Assembly: GCA_900074885.1 (NCBI GenBank) | Contig: FJUW01000004.1 | Coordinates: 1,743,458 to 1,807,457 of the forward strand | Reading direction: 5' to 3' | DNA length: 64,000 bases | From: Rhynchosporium graminicola | Taxonomy: Eukaryota; Ascomycota; Leotiomycetes; Helotiales; Ploettnerulaceae | Part shown: one piece after another, positions 48,130-59,900 of the stretch | Layout: every line of letters begins with the position of its first letter | How positions within the stretch are numbered: the first letter of the stretch is position 1 | The notes under the pieces: model-generated | The model's input: only the letters and a program-made list of their open reading frames with translations | Databases searched by the model: none | Told to the model about the DNA's origin: nothing | Made by a program: the position numbers and the translations under genes

Positions 48130-49939
48130 ATGGGTCCTCTCCCGCCATCAGAATCGAGCCACGACGCTCCTGCGACATGGAGGAATCTCCCTCGGAAAGA
48201 CCAACTTTTCGTCCTCGCATTCTGCCGTGTTTTCGACTTCATGCAAGTCGCCTCATTTCAGACAATATGCTACTATCAACTAAAATTATTCAATACTAAA
48301 CTTCCGGAAGAAACGATTTCCTGGCAATCCGGTATTGCATCAGGGAGCTTTTCGGCGGCTCAGATTTTCACCGCTATTATCTGGGGGAGAATTGCTGATG
48401 CGGAATGGGGTGGTAGGAAAAGGGTTTTGTTGATTGGGCTTTGGGGGACGGCAGTGGGATGTTTGGGGCTGGCGTTTTCGAGGAGCTTTGTGGCGGTTGT
48501 GATCTCACGTCTGCTGGCTGGTGGTGCGAATGGGACGGTTGGAATCATGTAAGATTCTTGGTGATTTATGAGTGATGCTGTGCTAATTGAGTCAATAGTC
48601 GGACAATGATATCCGAGAATATCAAAGAGAGGAAGTCCGTGCCCCACTTTCGGGGTATCGAGTTGGAGACTGACTTTATTCAGACATCAATCACGTGCTT
48701 TCCTCCTGCTTCCTGCCAGTTTCATGATAGCGAGTGTAGTAGGACCAGGTAAGTATATCCGCAGAATTGGCCTGCAGAGACCGACTGACAAAGAGCTAGT
48801 TATTGGGAGCTGGCTAGCTGAACCAGTTGCTACTTTTCCAAGCCTATTCGCAGCTGATTCGTGGCTGGCAAGTTTCCCCTATGCTCTGCCTGCACTTTTT
48901 AGTGCAGCATCGATGGTGATCATTGGATTCTATGTATTTCTCATGATTGAAGAGGTACTTTCAACTACGCTCGTTCTCCAAAATCTGCTGACTACTTCTA
49001 TTCAGACTCATGGCATTCGTAAAGCTCACTTCGATCTAGGACTTCACTGTGCCTCAGTCATCAGACGAGCCGTCAAGCATAACTCACATGAAGACTACTC
49101 GACACTCGAAAATGACGATCAAGAATCGGAAGATGAACAAATCGAGCTACCAGAAGTCAAAGCTCTGACGATGATGTCTTTATCTCGCCCATCTGCAAAG
49201 TCCAAACCATCATTTCGCTCAATATGGACATACAACGTCATCGCCACTCTCCTCGCACAAGCGATTTTTGATTTCCATATGGGGTAAGAAAACAACAGCT
49301 CCCACACAGATCCCTTACATTTTATCAACATGTGATGTTCTAACGCTCATCAGCGCATTCGGTAATCTTCTCCCTCTCTTCCTCTCTTCTCCCCGGAGAT
49401 CAGTAGCCCGCTACCTCCCATTCATATTCAATGGTGGTTTCGGCATGGCTCCCCGCTCCGTTGGGCTCGCCCTCGCCATCCTCGGCTGCATCGGGATAAT
49501 TCTACAGTTCCTCATCTATCCACGAATCAACACCCGTCTCGGTAACGTGCAATGTTTCCGAATATTCTCTACGCTCTTCCCTGTAGCTTATATACTCGCG
49601 CCTTTCCTCGCCATCTTACCCCAAGACTCGGCTTCTCTGAAATGGCTGGGTATAACGGCGGTGATTGGCATTCATACCACGGGCAGGATTTTTGTACTGC
49701 CGGCTACTATTGTATTGCTTAATAATTGTGCGCCAGATCCAAGTGTGTTGGGGATGGTGCATGGTGTTGGTCAGACTACAAGTGCGCTGTTTAGGACGTT
49801 GGGACCCGTGGTTGGAGGATGGGCTTTTGGGAAGAGCTGGGAGGGAGATTTTATAGGAGGGGTTTGGTGGGGTATGGCGGTCGTGGCGGTCGTGGGTTGG
49901 GCAGCGAGTCTGTTGTTATGGGAGAGAGCTGCTTCGTGA
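48130..49939 (+). CDS. major facilitator superfamily transporter (12 TM, drug:H+ antiporter-like)
   Basis: Six exons: 48130-48548, 48599-48634, 48684-48748, 48800-48954, 49006-49283, 49354-49939. Introns are 48-70 bp with AG acceptors; the second has the donor GTCCGT. The exons total 513 codons in frame (512 residues). Motif A, GRIADAEWGGRKRV, is at residues 86-99, followed by GGANGTVGIIRTMISE and, across introns 2 and 3, ERKHQSRAFLLLPASF and VVGPVIGSWLAEP. The central loop is acidic (NDDQESEDEQIELPEVK). The C-terminal half contains FGNLLPLFLSS and NNCAPDP. The layout resembles fungal MFS proteins related to yeast YCR023C and plant ZIF-like carriers; the substrate is not predictable. Confidence 0.85.
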
Positions 49940-52581
49940 CAACTAGATTTGCAGTAGGTGGATATATGTGTGCCTAGAGGGTAATGAAAAATATTACTAT
50001 GTTGAATGCGTGTATTTCTCGGAGTTTCGTGCTTGGCGTACAGTGACTTCGATGAAAACTGCAAGAGGGCAGGAATGATTGTGCTACCTATGTACCTTTA
50101 ATATAATCTCCAAATCCAGTAGCGAGAGTCTCTCCAATTCTAGGATTGGCCAGGATCATCACCGGGAGAACTAACACGATAGCAAAAAGGTCCATTGCTA
50201 TTTACCAACTGTTTTAAAAGTCAGCTGGGTTTTCTGTGCGAAGATAATAGTAGGCAGTTTACGTGGCGTAATATTGCCAAACTTCAAATGCTGCCAGGAT
50301 CTGTAATCTTGTACTTCACGGCTTGATCACTTGACTTATCAAAGTTTATAGGTAAGACCAGTTTTGAACTCAATGTACTTATTACAGACATTTGCCGAGA
50401 TATTCTTAAAAATCTACTGCTATACCAGTTACTTGAATGCTTAGCATCTCTGATTCTCTGAAAACATTGAAGAACCTGGGAATGCGAGAATTTATATAGG
50501 TCATAATTATTTAAAACTAAGAGAGTTTACATTCAGTTGTAAATGTTGCCGCGTTGGCAAAAGGCTCAATACCGCCCAATGTCAGAATTGGTGAGTAAAC
50601 AAATATACCAGAGCTTAGAGCACACACAACTTGTCAAACCCAAACCTTCGAGTGGACTCGCGTCAACAGGAAAATGCGTCACTCGCAAATAAACACACAA
50701 GCTTTTCTTTGCAAACAAATCCGTAGTTCTCCAGATAAATATCTCTAGGTTTGTTGATCTATACAGCTATCTATCACACAGCAGCTTCCTAATCTCGACA
50801 GTTTTGAGATCTAGTCAGTAAAACAGTCCTTAAAGTAATTCACGAGGAAAAAAAAACCAAGTATTGTTGTTTTCCAAGATCTCGTTTCAAATAAGGCTAG
50901 ATTATAACCAGCGTGTAGTAGATAAATACCACTTAATAGTAAAGTACTCGGTCTAAAGCCGTCATGACCGATAACTCTAGTATTGCGAATCTGACGAAGT
51001 CTTTCTTCGTGTTATACTATATCATTAGAAAGATATCCCTCAAGAATTACTAGTTCATCCACACAGAGTTTAACTGAATTCCTATCTACCTAAGGATTTA
51101 GAACGAGGAAAAGAAGGGGGGGGGAATAGTAGGAAGTGAGGATAAAGAAAACCTGCAGAATTTCATCTTTCCTGCAAGTTTTCCTACTGTCAATAACTCA
51201 TCCATCTTCAGTTAGTTCACCCTCCTACCGATAAATTTCCTTAACCTTTCCTGAATCGAAGAATTTGCCTCACCTAGCTGGCATTAAATCAGCACTCAGG
51301 AAATCATTGACACCATAACCTTATTTAACCAACCCCCCCTCTCCTTCCAAGGAAAACCGAATCCAGAAACCGGCGCTAATCTTCTCTGCGAGAAAGCTAA
51401 CATATCGCACGCATCATTTAGGGAGCTGTCTTTATCAATCAGCTAGCTGGCTGGAACGCGTATCCGAATAACGATTAGTCATGATGTTTGTATACTTCTG
51501 AATAAGTGAGTCCTTAGTGTCAGGAGATAACACAATATGGATGAGGAAATGAAAGCAATAGAACTATAAGTTTCTAGCCTGATATCATTTGTACACTTGT
51601 ATTGTATTCTATTTTAGAGAGGGACAGTAATACTTATAAGTATTATACTATACACTCGCCAGTTTATACCCCCTCCTCTCCTCATCCTCTCAAGCTTCGA
51701 TGAACAATCATCGCTTTTTTTTACGTATGACGTACGGACATACACATACTTGAAGGAACTGGGAAACCCTTCCCAACCAGCCTCCATCTGGGGCCCCCTC
51801 CCCTCCTCTTCTTTCCCTCCCTCACATTCCCGCTCTTAAGGGATGTTCAGAATAAGTATCACCATATTCTTTCCTCCCTTTTTCTTTTCAGCTTAGAAAA
51901 TCACACCCACTCACACTCACGCCCCACCCATCCTCAACAGAATAACCACCCCCAAAGGAAAGGTGACGCATAGAGTAATCCCTTCCTTCACCCGCGATAC
52001 ATCATAAAAACTTAGCTATGCAGAGATAATATTACCAGGCGGGCGCTGGCGTGTCGCGGGATTATAAATCTCTCTACCCTCGCCCTCTTCCTCTCCCTCT
52101 TCCTCTTCCTCATTTCGCGAATCCCTGGCTGTATAATATATACCAGAAAGAAGGAAGATGGAAGAAGGAAGGAAGGTCTAATCCGGACCCGTTCTTCACA
52201 GATTGAGAGAGAACGAGAGGGGTATGGAAAAAGGGAAAAAGGAGAAAAGAAAAGCGTGGGCAATGGAATGTAATAAACTCATTATAGTCTGAGAAAGAAA
52301 ATAATAGAGATGGTACAAGGAACGATTTTTGTTTTAACATGTTGTATTGTACAGGATAGAGGAGCTATCAAAACACCGCAGCTGTGGCGGAAGGATGGTA
52401 TGAATTTCCACCCCGTGCCATTCAACCCAGCTAAGAAAAAAGCTCCTATTACTACAGGTAGATGACCCGTAGGAGTGCTCTGCATTTCTTGTCACTTTCC
52501 TCCCATTCCAAATTCATTCATCCCATACCCACTAGCCTAATCCTCCCTTCCGAGACAAATTTCAAACCTTGTTAATACATT
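49940..52581. other. 2.6-kb stretch without a gene
   Basis: Convergent 3' flanks of the MFS and annexin genes. It contains homopolymer runs (A near 50850, G near 51115) and strongly pyrimidine-rich DNA at about 51780-52010, with purine-rich DNA near 52140-52250. Frames on the minus strand at 52012-52485 are low-complexity shadows. No RNA gene was recognised. Confidence 0.5.
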
Positions 52582-54251
52582 CTACCGCTCATAGATACAG
52601 GCAATCATCAACCTCTCATAATCGCCACTTGTCTCGCCCTTGATCCTCCGCGCAAGATCCGTCCTGTACCGTGCCTTATAAGCTCCTTTCACTTGATTCA
52701 TATGGTTCCTATCCCAATGCGCTCTGATAACCCTGTTCACGAGCAGGTTATCTTTGGTTCCAATGCCGGACATGGTTTCTTCGAGCAGGACGGCGTCGCG
52801 CATGGCTTTGTCGACGCCTGTGCGCAGTTGGTAAAGGAGGGCGGATTCCATATGGCCGGAGAATTCCTAGAGGTCGTTAGTGTTATGTTGTTTTGGGCTT
52901 CGGGGGAGAGAGGGGGAAGTACCTTTTTGATGACAACCTCCAAATCTCTTTGGTATTTCTGCTTATACGTATGCGCGATAGCCGCGATTTGAACATTACT
53001 CCTCTGCGTCAAGATCTGACAGACCAGCAGCTCATCAGTCCCCATCTTTCCTTCCGTCGCTTTGTAAATCTCCAAAACATCCTGATCAATCTGCTGCGGA
53101 ATAACAGGACTGCTTTCCTCGTTCCTCGTTGCACCCAGTACCATAAGAAAGTGTCGCTCGGTTTTCATGCTGAGGTCGGCTTTGATATCTGCTTCCAAGG
53201 ACCGACGATATGTCCTCGTATACGCCTCTTTGATAGCGCGCATATCCGCATTACTCCTCCCCAATAACACGTCATTCAATACCAACTCCTTCGTACCCGG
53301 TCCATCGGTAGCTTGCAGCAAGAGCATAACATCCTGAGCCAACGGACCACGAATGATAGCCGTGAGTCCGTCCTCGAAATAACCGCTTACTTCGCTTTTT
53401 ACTTCGTTTATGAGGTTCTTCTTGTGGCGCTCTTGGTAGACTCGTTGGAGGACGGCGGTTTGAAGGGGATCTTTGTCGGCGAGCACGGCGATGAGCGCTT
53501 TTTCATTGGTGCCGATTCCTTTCATGGCTTTTCTGAGGGCGTCGGCGTCGGCGATTCCATCGTAGGGTATGTGTTGGGCTGGGCCGTAACCAAGGGATGG
53601 AGGGGTTGGTTGGGTGTATTGTTGTTGAGGGGCGCCGTGGCCTTGTTGTGGGTATTGTTGCTGGGGAGGTGCTCCGTATGCTCCTTGCTGAGGCGGTGGT
53701 GCGCCGTATTGCTGAGGAGGAGGTGCGCCATATTGCTGCTGCTGGCCATAGGGTGGCTGCTGAGGAGGGTATTGACCTTGTTGGCCGTAAGGAGGCTGTT
53801 GTGGAGGCGCATATTGTCCTGGTGGAGGTCCGGGAGGAGCTCCATATTGACCTGGAGGAGCGCCATATTGAGGTTGTTGGGGCTGTTGATAGCCTGGTTG
53901 ACCGTAAGGGGGTTGTTGAGGGGGAGCTCCGTATCTAGAGTGCACAAGTCAGCATTTGTCCAGCACATAAACTCCGAGTCGCAAATCTTCTCAAGGACGG
54001 GAAACGAGATGACTTACTGCTGCTGAGGTGGCGCACCATATTGTTGCTGTGGTGGAGGAGCTCCATACTGCTGAGGAGGGGGCGCGCCATATTGCTGCGG
54101 TTGGCCATATTGTTGTTCTATCTATTGTCAGCTTGCGACTGATTGCGACTCTGATCGCGCGCATAGCTTCCTTCTACTTACGAGGTGGAGGGGCCCCGTA
54201 TTGGTATTGTCCCTGTCCAGGAGGAGCACCGTAGGGAGGTTGGTATGCCAT
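52582..54251 (-). CDS. annexin with Pro/Gln/Tyr-rich N-terminal tail
   Basis: Four exons on the minus strand: 54251-54182, 54117-54018, 53934-52923, 52866-52582; introns are 64, 83 and 56 bp and the total is 489 codons in frame (488 residues). Residues 1 to about 175 are repeats of YGAPP/PPYGQQ type, as in annexin VII-like and fungal annexins, probably disordered. Four annexin repeats follow with Ca2+-site motifs MKGIGTN, TDGPGTK, GKMGTD (variant: Lys-Met in place of Gly-x) and MSGIGTK. Annexins bind acidic phospholipids in a Ca2+-dependent way and act in membrane organisation and traffic. The Met at the start of exon 1 opens MAYQPPYGAPPG. Exon 2 encodes only repeat sequence, so splicing could change tail length without touching the core. 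Confidence 0.9.
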
Positions 54252-55612
54252 TCTAATATATCGCGTTCGAGTCTGCAATCTTTGTGTTCAAGAGATAGGT
54301 AGTTGATTGTTGATGTGTAGGAATGAAGGAGGGGTTAGAAGTAAGCTGAAGAGGGCACAAGCAAAACCAACTACTCGAGCCTCTCCCGAATCCTCATCCT
54401 CCCGACCTGAATCAAGCTACGTCTGCTTTCTTCCGTCGCCTCTCAGCCCAATGGCTGGTGATGGTTCCGGTTGGAGGGGCAGTGCTTGCTTCGCGGCGGA
54501 TGATGGCGATGGCGATGGCGATGGTGGGGTCAGCTGTGTATAGTACTAGATACGTACAAGAACGTCAGCCACTGCGACCCATCATCTTGGCATTTTCTGG
54601 AGCCATTAACTTGATTGGACGAGATGCGCAGATGGAAGATAGTTGTGGAGTTTAATGTGCACATTTCTATCGAGCTTGGTTGTAGTGTCTGGGCTTGTAG
54701 GGATGGATGAGATGAGATGGAACAACCAATGAGGTGGGGGACAAGGCTGAGATGTGGCTGTTCCGCGATGACGCAAGATTCAGCTGGGATGAAACTAGGT
54801 ACTTGCGTAAAATATTAAGCATCTTGATGATAGACCCTAGAAGATTCATAACTTATCAAATTCTGCGCTTAAACATCACCGATAATAGTATGTAAATATG
54901 GAAGGGCCGCGAGGCCGTCTCGACTATTGTGAATATTGAGCACTACAATCCTAGAGCGTATTTCTGATTCATGTTGTATATCATGAATATCTAGAGAATA
55001 GATCGATGTTGAAAGAGTGCGCCGCTGGTATGGGTAAACGTTATCTCACAAACCCAAATACCTACAGTCTGTATCATCTATCAACCATGACTGTTTGGGG
55101 CATTTGTTTACATTCGCCGAAGCGAGCTTCGACCGCAAACTAGCGCGCCAGTCTACAAGTATTCTTCCACACCTGAAAACTGCCGTATGAAACCTCCACG
55201 TGACGCTAGACCTACTAAAATTTTCCCCACGTGCAACAAAACTTTGAACGGGAGCGTTGCCACGTGATATGCAGCCTATTATCGCAACCCGGGCCATCAG
55301 AAAAGAAAGGGTGACGTTTCCTTCTTTGATCGATCGGCTGGAAGGAGAATGTTCGTGTCGCTGGCGAGTGGCTTAGTCTACGTGTAGCCCTTTCCAAAAC
55401 ATGTTGATGCTGTGTTTCCTCGTTTGCTCCGGGTGTATGCTTAAATCACGAGGTCCTTGTAAAACGTGACCTTTGGCTCGTCTGGCAGTCACGCTATGCT
55501 TGTTTCGCTTGTCTTCCTTTTTGTTCAATAGACCTACGATAACCTCTCACTCCGAATCTCGTCCTCGAAGACATCTACATCATCATCTTCCCCTATCCAC
55601 CCTCTTATCAGA
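54252..55612. promoter_or_regulatory. divergent intergenic region, annexin / nucleotidyltransferase-like gene
   Basis: About 1.36 kb between two genes transcribed apart. It holds a short GATGGC tandem repeat near 54500-54525 and three CACGTG boxes near 55200. Frames at 55046-55397 (minus) and 54307-54655 (plus) look like shadows. Confidence 0.45.
55197..55266. promoter_or_regulatory. cluster of three CACGTG E-boxes
   Basis: Palindromic CACGTG occurs at 55197-55202, 55228-55233 and 55261-55266, spaced about three helical turns apart. CACGTG is the core site of fungal bHLH regulators (Cbf1, Pho4 and sterol-regulator types). The cluster is 350-420 bp upstream of the start codon at 55613 and about 950 bp from the annexin start. 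Confidence 0.45.
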
Positions 55613-56953
55613 ATGGGCGGCTCAGCCTTCAGCGACCTCTTCACCCCTCGCATGCCACCTCATATCTACAATCTCATCCTCTCTCAAACAATCATCAAGC
55701 TCCGTCAACACTTCACGCATGTCTCGTCACCAATCGAAGCACCCGGAAAAGCTGATTTCGGAGACATCGACATCGTGTGCCATGGACCGCTCACCACATC
55801 CTACAATCCCTTGGTTACATCAAAGAAAATGGTCACAGAGACTCTCGCAGAAGTATTGGAAGCAAATTCATGGATCATTGGCCAGCCTACACAAGCAATG
55901 AAATTCGCTATTCCCTGGCCTCTCGAACATGTCTCGGTCACTTCACCTCCAGGTGAAAACTCAACCCCGGTGCACGGGGAGAAGTTCATCCAAGTCGACA
56001 TTCACATCTTTCCTACGCTCAAAGAATTCAACTGGGAACTGTTTCACTCCGCGCACGGCGACCTCTGGAACATTCTCGGCAGTACAATCCGGCGCTTTGG
56101 TCTGACAGTAAACAACCTAGGTCTCTTCCTTAGGATCCCCGAGATTGAGATGTTGGATCGGAAGAAGAGTATGATCTTCCTGACCGATGACTCGAATGCG
56201 ATCCTTGAGTTCTTGGGTCTAGATGCGGAAACTTGGTGGAAGCCTTTCAGCAGTAGGGATGCCATGTTTGAGTATGCGGCGGGGTGTCGGATGTTTTGGG
56301 TCAGGGAGGTATTTGAAGACGGGGAAGCGGAGAGAAATGTTGTGGGCGAGATCCCCATTCTACTTAAAGAGAAGAGAAAGGGTAATGAAAATGTGATTGC
56401 GGGTCACGAGGGAGGGGAAGCAGGCAAAAAGAAACTCAAACACAACGACCGTCAACGCATGGCCAAACGCCCCATCTTCCTCGCCTGGATAGAAGAATTC
56501 ATTCCAAAATGCCGACAGCAAGGTCGTTTCCTCGAGATGAAAGCCAGCCGCGAACAGATCCGCGACGAAGCTTTTCAGCAATTCAACGAGAAAGAAGCGT
56601 ACGACACGAGATTACTAGAGTGGAGATTAGAACGTCATAAAGATGAGTTATGGAGAGTGGTGATCAAAGGCAATGTACCGGTTGAGGACATTGATCCTGT
56701 GCTGAGAGCTGCGAGTTGCAGATTTTTGAAGAGTGTGCTGATGGAGGCAGAACTTTGGGATGGGAGGGTTTTGAAGGAGGCAGAGAGAAATGCGGAGGGC
56801 TTTTGGAATTGGGATGCTGTGAAGCGTTTCGTGGAGGGGAATTGGGAGGAGGCGGGACACCGGGGGTTGGTTGTTCAGCAGAAAAGAGCGGTGGAGAGTA
56901 TGAATGCTAAGGCTGCCAAGAAGGCGAGACTTTCCGAGGAGCAGGGAAAGTGA
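55613..56953 (+). CDS. conserved hypothetical protein, nucleotidyltransferase-like N-terminus
   Basis: A single exon of 446 residues. The N-terminal half has ADFGDIDIVCHGP (Asp51, Asp53) and, after a strand-helix stretch, FIQVDIHIFP (Asp129), an arrangement like the paired Asp and third carboxylate of the DNA polymerase beta-type nucleotidyltransferase fold. The usual GS dipeptide before the Asp pair is not obvious (GK at 45-46 is nearest), so activity is uncertain. The C-terminal half is charged and helical, with a likely nuclear signal (GKKKLKHNDRQRMAKR near 275-290) and a basic end (KAAKKARL). I recognise no named family; this looks like one of the fungus-wide uncharacterised proteins. The start at 55613 is the first in-frame Met. 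Confidence 0.75.
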   Translation: MGGSAFSDLFTPRMPPHIYNLILSQTIIKLRQHFTHVSSPIEAPGKADFGDIDIVCHGPLTTSYNPLVTSKKMVTETLAEVLEANSWIIGQPTQAMKFAIPWPLEHVSVTSPPGENSTPVHGEKFIQVDIHIFPTLKEFNWELFHSAHGDLWNILGSTIRRFGLTVNNLGLFLRIPEIEMLDRKKSMIFLTDDSNAILEFLGLDAETWWKPFSSRDAMFEYAAGCRMFWVREVFEDGEAERNVVGEIPILLKEKRKGNENVIAGHEGGEAGKKKLKHNDRQRMAKRPIFLAWIEEFIPKCRQQGRFLEMKASREQIRDEAFQQFNEKEAYDTRLLEWRLERHKDELWRVVIKGNVPVEDIDPVLRAASCRFLKSVLMEAELWDGRVLKEAERNAEGFWNWDAVKRFVEGNWEEAGHRGLVVQQKRAVESMNAKAAKKARLSEEQGK

Positions 56954-59900
56954 GAGGTGGTAAATGTTACTTGATTGGGGCTGACAAAGGGCGTTATTGC
57001 GACCGATCTGGAAGGAGTTTGGGCGGCTTTTGTATACCCTATTTTTGATCCTTTGGTTGTGTTTTCTGATACAAAAGTCAATGAACATCTTTCACCCAGA
57101 CGTTCAACGACGAGAATTCAAAAATGTTGTTCATCGTTCTCGGAGATATCTCTTACTACACCATAGAAGGTACAAAGCACGAAAATCGTAATGCTGATAG
57201 AGAGGTCGGCAACACATGCTTTTTCACCACACAACATAAAATTGCGGATGCTACCTTCTTACAGCTAGCTACCTTCATCCTCACGGTCATTCATGTTATA
57301 CTATTCTAGCAACTCTAGATCTGCGATATGACAGCTCAGGTTGATGGAAGGCTGTATGAATGAATGTATGCTTATCACCGGATTGAAGATTATCTGTCTA
57401 AATGGAAATCAGGGATTATAACTATTGCCATCTCTGAACTCGTCGCCAACCTTCTTAAGCATCAAAGCGTCGCGAACTCTCACGTTCAAGCTTCAGAGAC
57501 TGTAGATATATACGGATGTATATCTATACAACATGAAGATATTCAAGACACCGTTACATTCACGAGAAAGGATGAAAATAAACTTGGACGCATGAACAAA
57601 GCTATCCTGGCTTTTGTTGAGGACATCAGCATTTTCGGCGGGTATGCCATGTCGTCTTCATCCATTAGCTGACGCGGTGCTTTCTATATGATTGGGAAAA
57701 GAAATAACAAACAGATTCGGGGAATCGATATCTTTTCGAAAGAGAGTTTCATCCCTTCTTAAGGGTGGGCTGGGAATCTCGCGATTCACGAGGTGAGTCT
57801 GTGTCTGGTTCAATCGGTGCTGGGCTATAGGGCTCTTGGGGTATTAGTCGAGGGTAGTCTGTAGATAGACGGATTCGAGTCCCTTGCCTCCCCGGCTGTG
57901 GCAGGATCTTGGAAGTCAAAAGTGGGAATTTGAGGCTCGGGGAGAAAGGCGGTGATATCAGGGTGAGTCAGCCTTGTAGCGGACCATGCATGCTCGTAGG
58001 CCCTGGGGGATACGGCACTACGAGGGTGTAGATTACTGATCGGGAAATTTCATTTGTTGTGCGTTAAGGGCTTCGAAGGCAATGGGGATCTGAACTGGCG
58101 GTTATTGATGGTATGACAGGGATGAGATGAGGGGGGCTGTAAGGCGTACTACTTATTGTATATAAGAGATAACTAAGCATGATACCCAGGATACGACGAC
58201 CTTTCTAAGAGGCAGGCAAGACGCTTTCCTAACATTGTAAACTCTTCGCCAGGGCTTCGCGAAAAAAAATCCTTTGTCTTAGCAGAGACTTTTTAGATCG
58301 CTGAAGTGTTAGTTATCAGGGCTCTATTACTGATGTATTGAGTATGTTGCGTGTTTTATCAAAAGAGGAAAATATATAGTAAGGGGAAATATGCTGTCAA
58401 TAGTCATGTTGTTGTCAATTCCGCAGATTGTCCGATCCTTGTTGGATTTTCTTGTTGAGCTTGTTGGATTTATTTTCACGCATTGAATCAAGTAATGAAG
58501 AGTATTTCCAGAGCAGGGGATTCATTAAGACTCAATTGAGTGGTTGATTTGCAAGAAGGGAACTCAGGCAGTTCACCTTGAATCAGCCTAGGAGTATGTG
58601 GCACGTTGGGGCGAAGTTTGTAGACGAAGAAAGAGGGTGGTGGTGGTAGGGGTGGGGGTGGTGGGGTCATTTACACGAGGGAAGGCGCTTTGTGTGTTGA
58701 AACTCGGCTTAGGTTTGGAGATTAGATAGCAGTTTATAATTGAGCTGTTAGATGGTACTTTCAAGAAGCCCTGAATAGACAATGAGTGAGCATTGAGGAG
58801 AGCGAGGAGTCGTTCAAGCACCATACGTTCGGTTTTATTTTCGACCACTCAGCAGAAGATATATCTCTATTTATAGCTAACTTTAGTAGGACTGTAGGAC
58901 TCCATTGCTACAGTAGATAGATCAAAAGTACAGAGGTAAAGCGGCTCATGTCCTCGCAATGGCTCAGGATTAGCGACCAAGGCTCTGGATATCACCTCAT
59001 ACGAGTTGCTTGCCTGGTCGGTTTTCCTCACACATCGTGAATTAAATTTAGTTACGGGGGGGTGCTGAAGGGATACTTAAGAGAATTCTCGATAGCTATT
59101 TGGACGCGATAATATGGGAGAAAATGGAAGAAAGAGCGGAAGTCTTGCATTTCTAATCATTATTTGCAAACACAGTCAAATATCGCCGTGTGGTTATCAC
59201 TTCAATCAGTACTGCCAAATAAATCTACCTGACATTTTAGATGTAGATATTTCTTATAGATAAGTTCAGATGAGCTTACAGCTATATTCTATAGCTTTAG
59301 CATTTCGATCTGCAAATATACCAGCGGAGGCCTGGTAGCCCTAGGAGAAAGCCGCGACGTAAAAAGACACTGCGGTACTGCCATGCTTCCAAACTGCTGT
59401 CACATCACACTGGCTTACTTATAATCCCCGATTACAGCATCTTGGTGAGCGGAAGTCTCGTTTAGATTACTGGGTTGTATTTTGTAAACATTTTTAAATG
59501 ACGAGGTGGCTCATTTTCAGGTTTGGAGTGTTCTTTCTCTGTAGCACGATAGTATCTCGAAAACGCCTTTCTGAAGTGCATATTGCGTGTGAAAATTTGA
59601 ATTTGCTGACGAAAGTGACAAGGCTTTTATGATCAATATTTTTTTTCCTCTTCTCGTTCGACAGCTCCCTCCCAATCTTGAAGTGATCAGCTATCCCGCC
59701 GCTCAATGTTTTTCGTTCTCAGAAGGCAGGGGTACACCTCATGCAGAATTTAGGAAGTCCTCGTGTAAACCTAATCCGATTTGCGAGTTTAGTTAAGCTT
59801 TGAAAAAGAATCAACTAATCTTGATCATAAATTTCACATGCCGGGCTGCCTAATATTCTGGCCTTGTAGAACATGGTCTATTCTTACGCAACGGTTCACT

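Noticed and set aside
47837..48283. Overlapping frames on both strands before and over the MFS start
   Set aside because: The spliced MFS model explains this sequence in frame with conserved motifs; the others have none.
53313..54026. 237-codon and other long plus-strand frames opposite the annexin
   Set aside because: They are shadows of the repeat-rich annexin coding strand with Leu/Arg/Trp-biased composition.
57855..57900. Possible tRNA T-arm (GATTCGAGTCC-like)
   Set aside because: No flanking complementary T-stem, D-arm or acceptor stem could be found.
58488..58848. Poly-proline protein on the minus strand
   Set aside because: Low-complexity shadow of a TGG-rich tract without any supporting feature.
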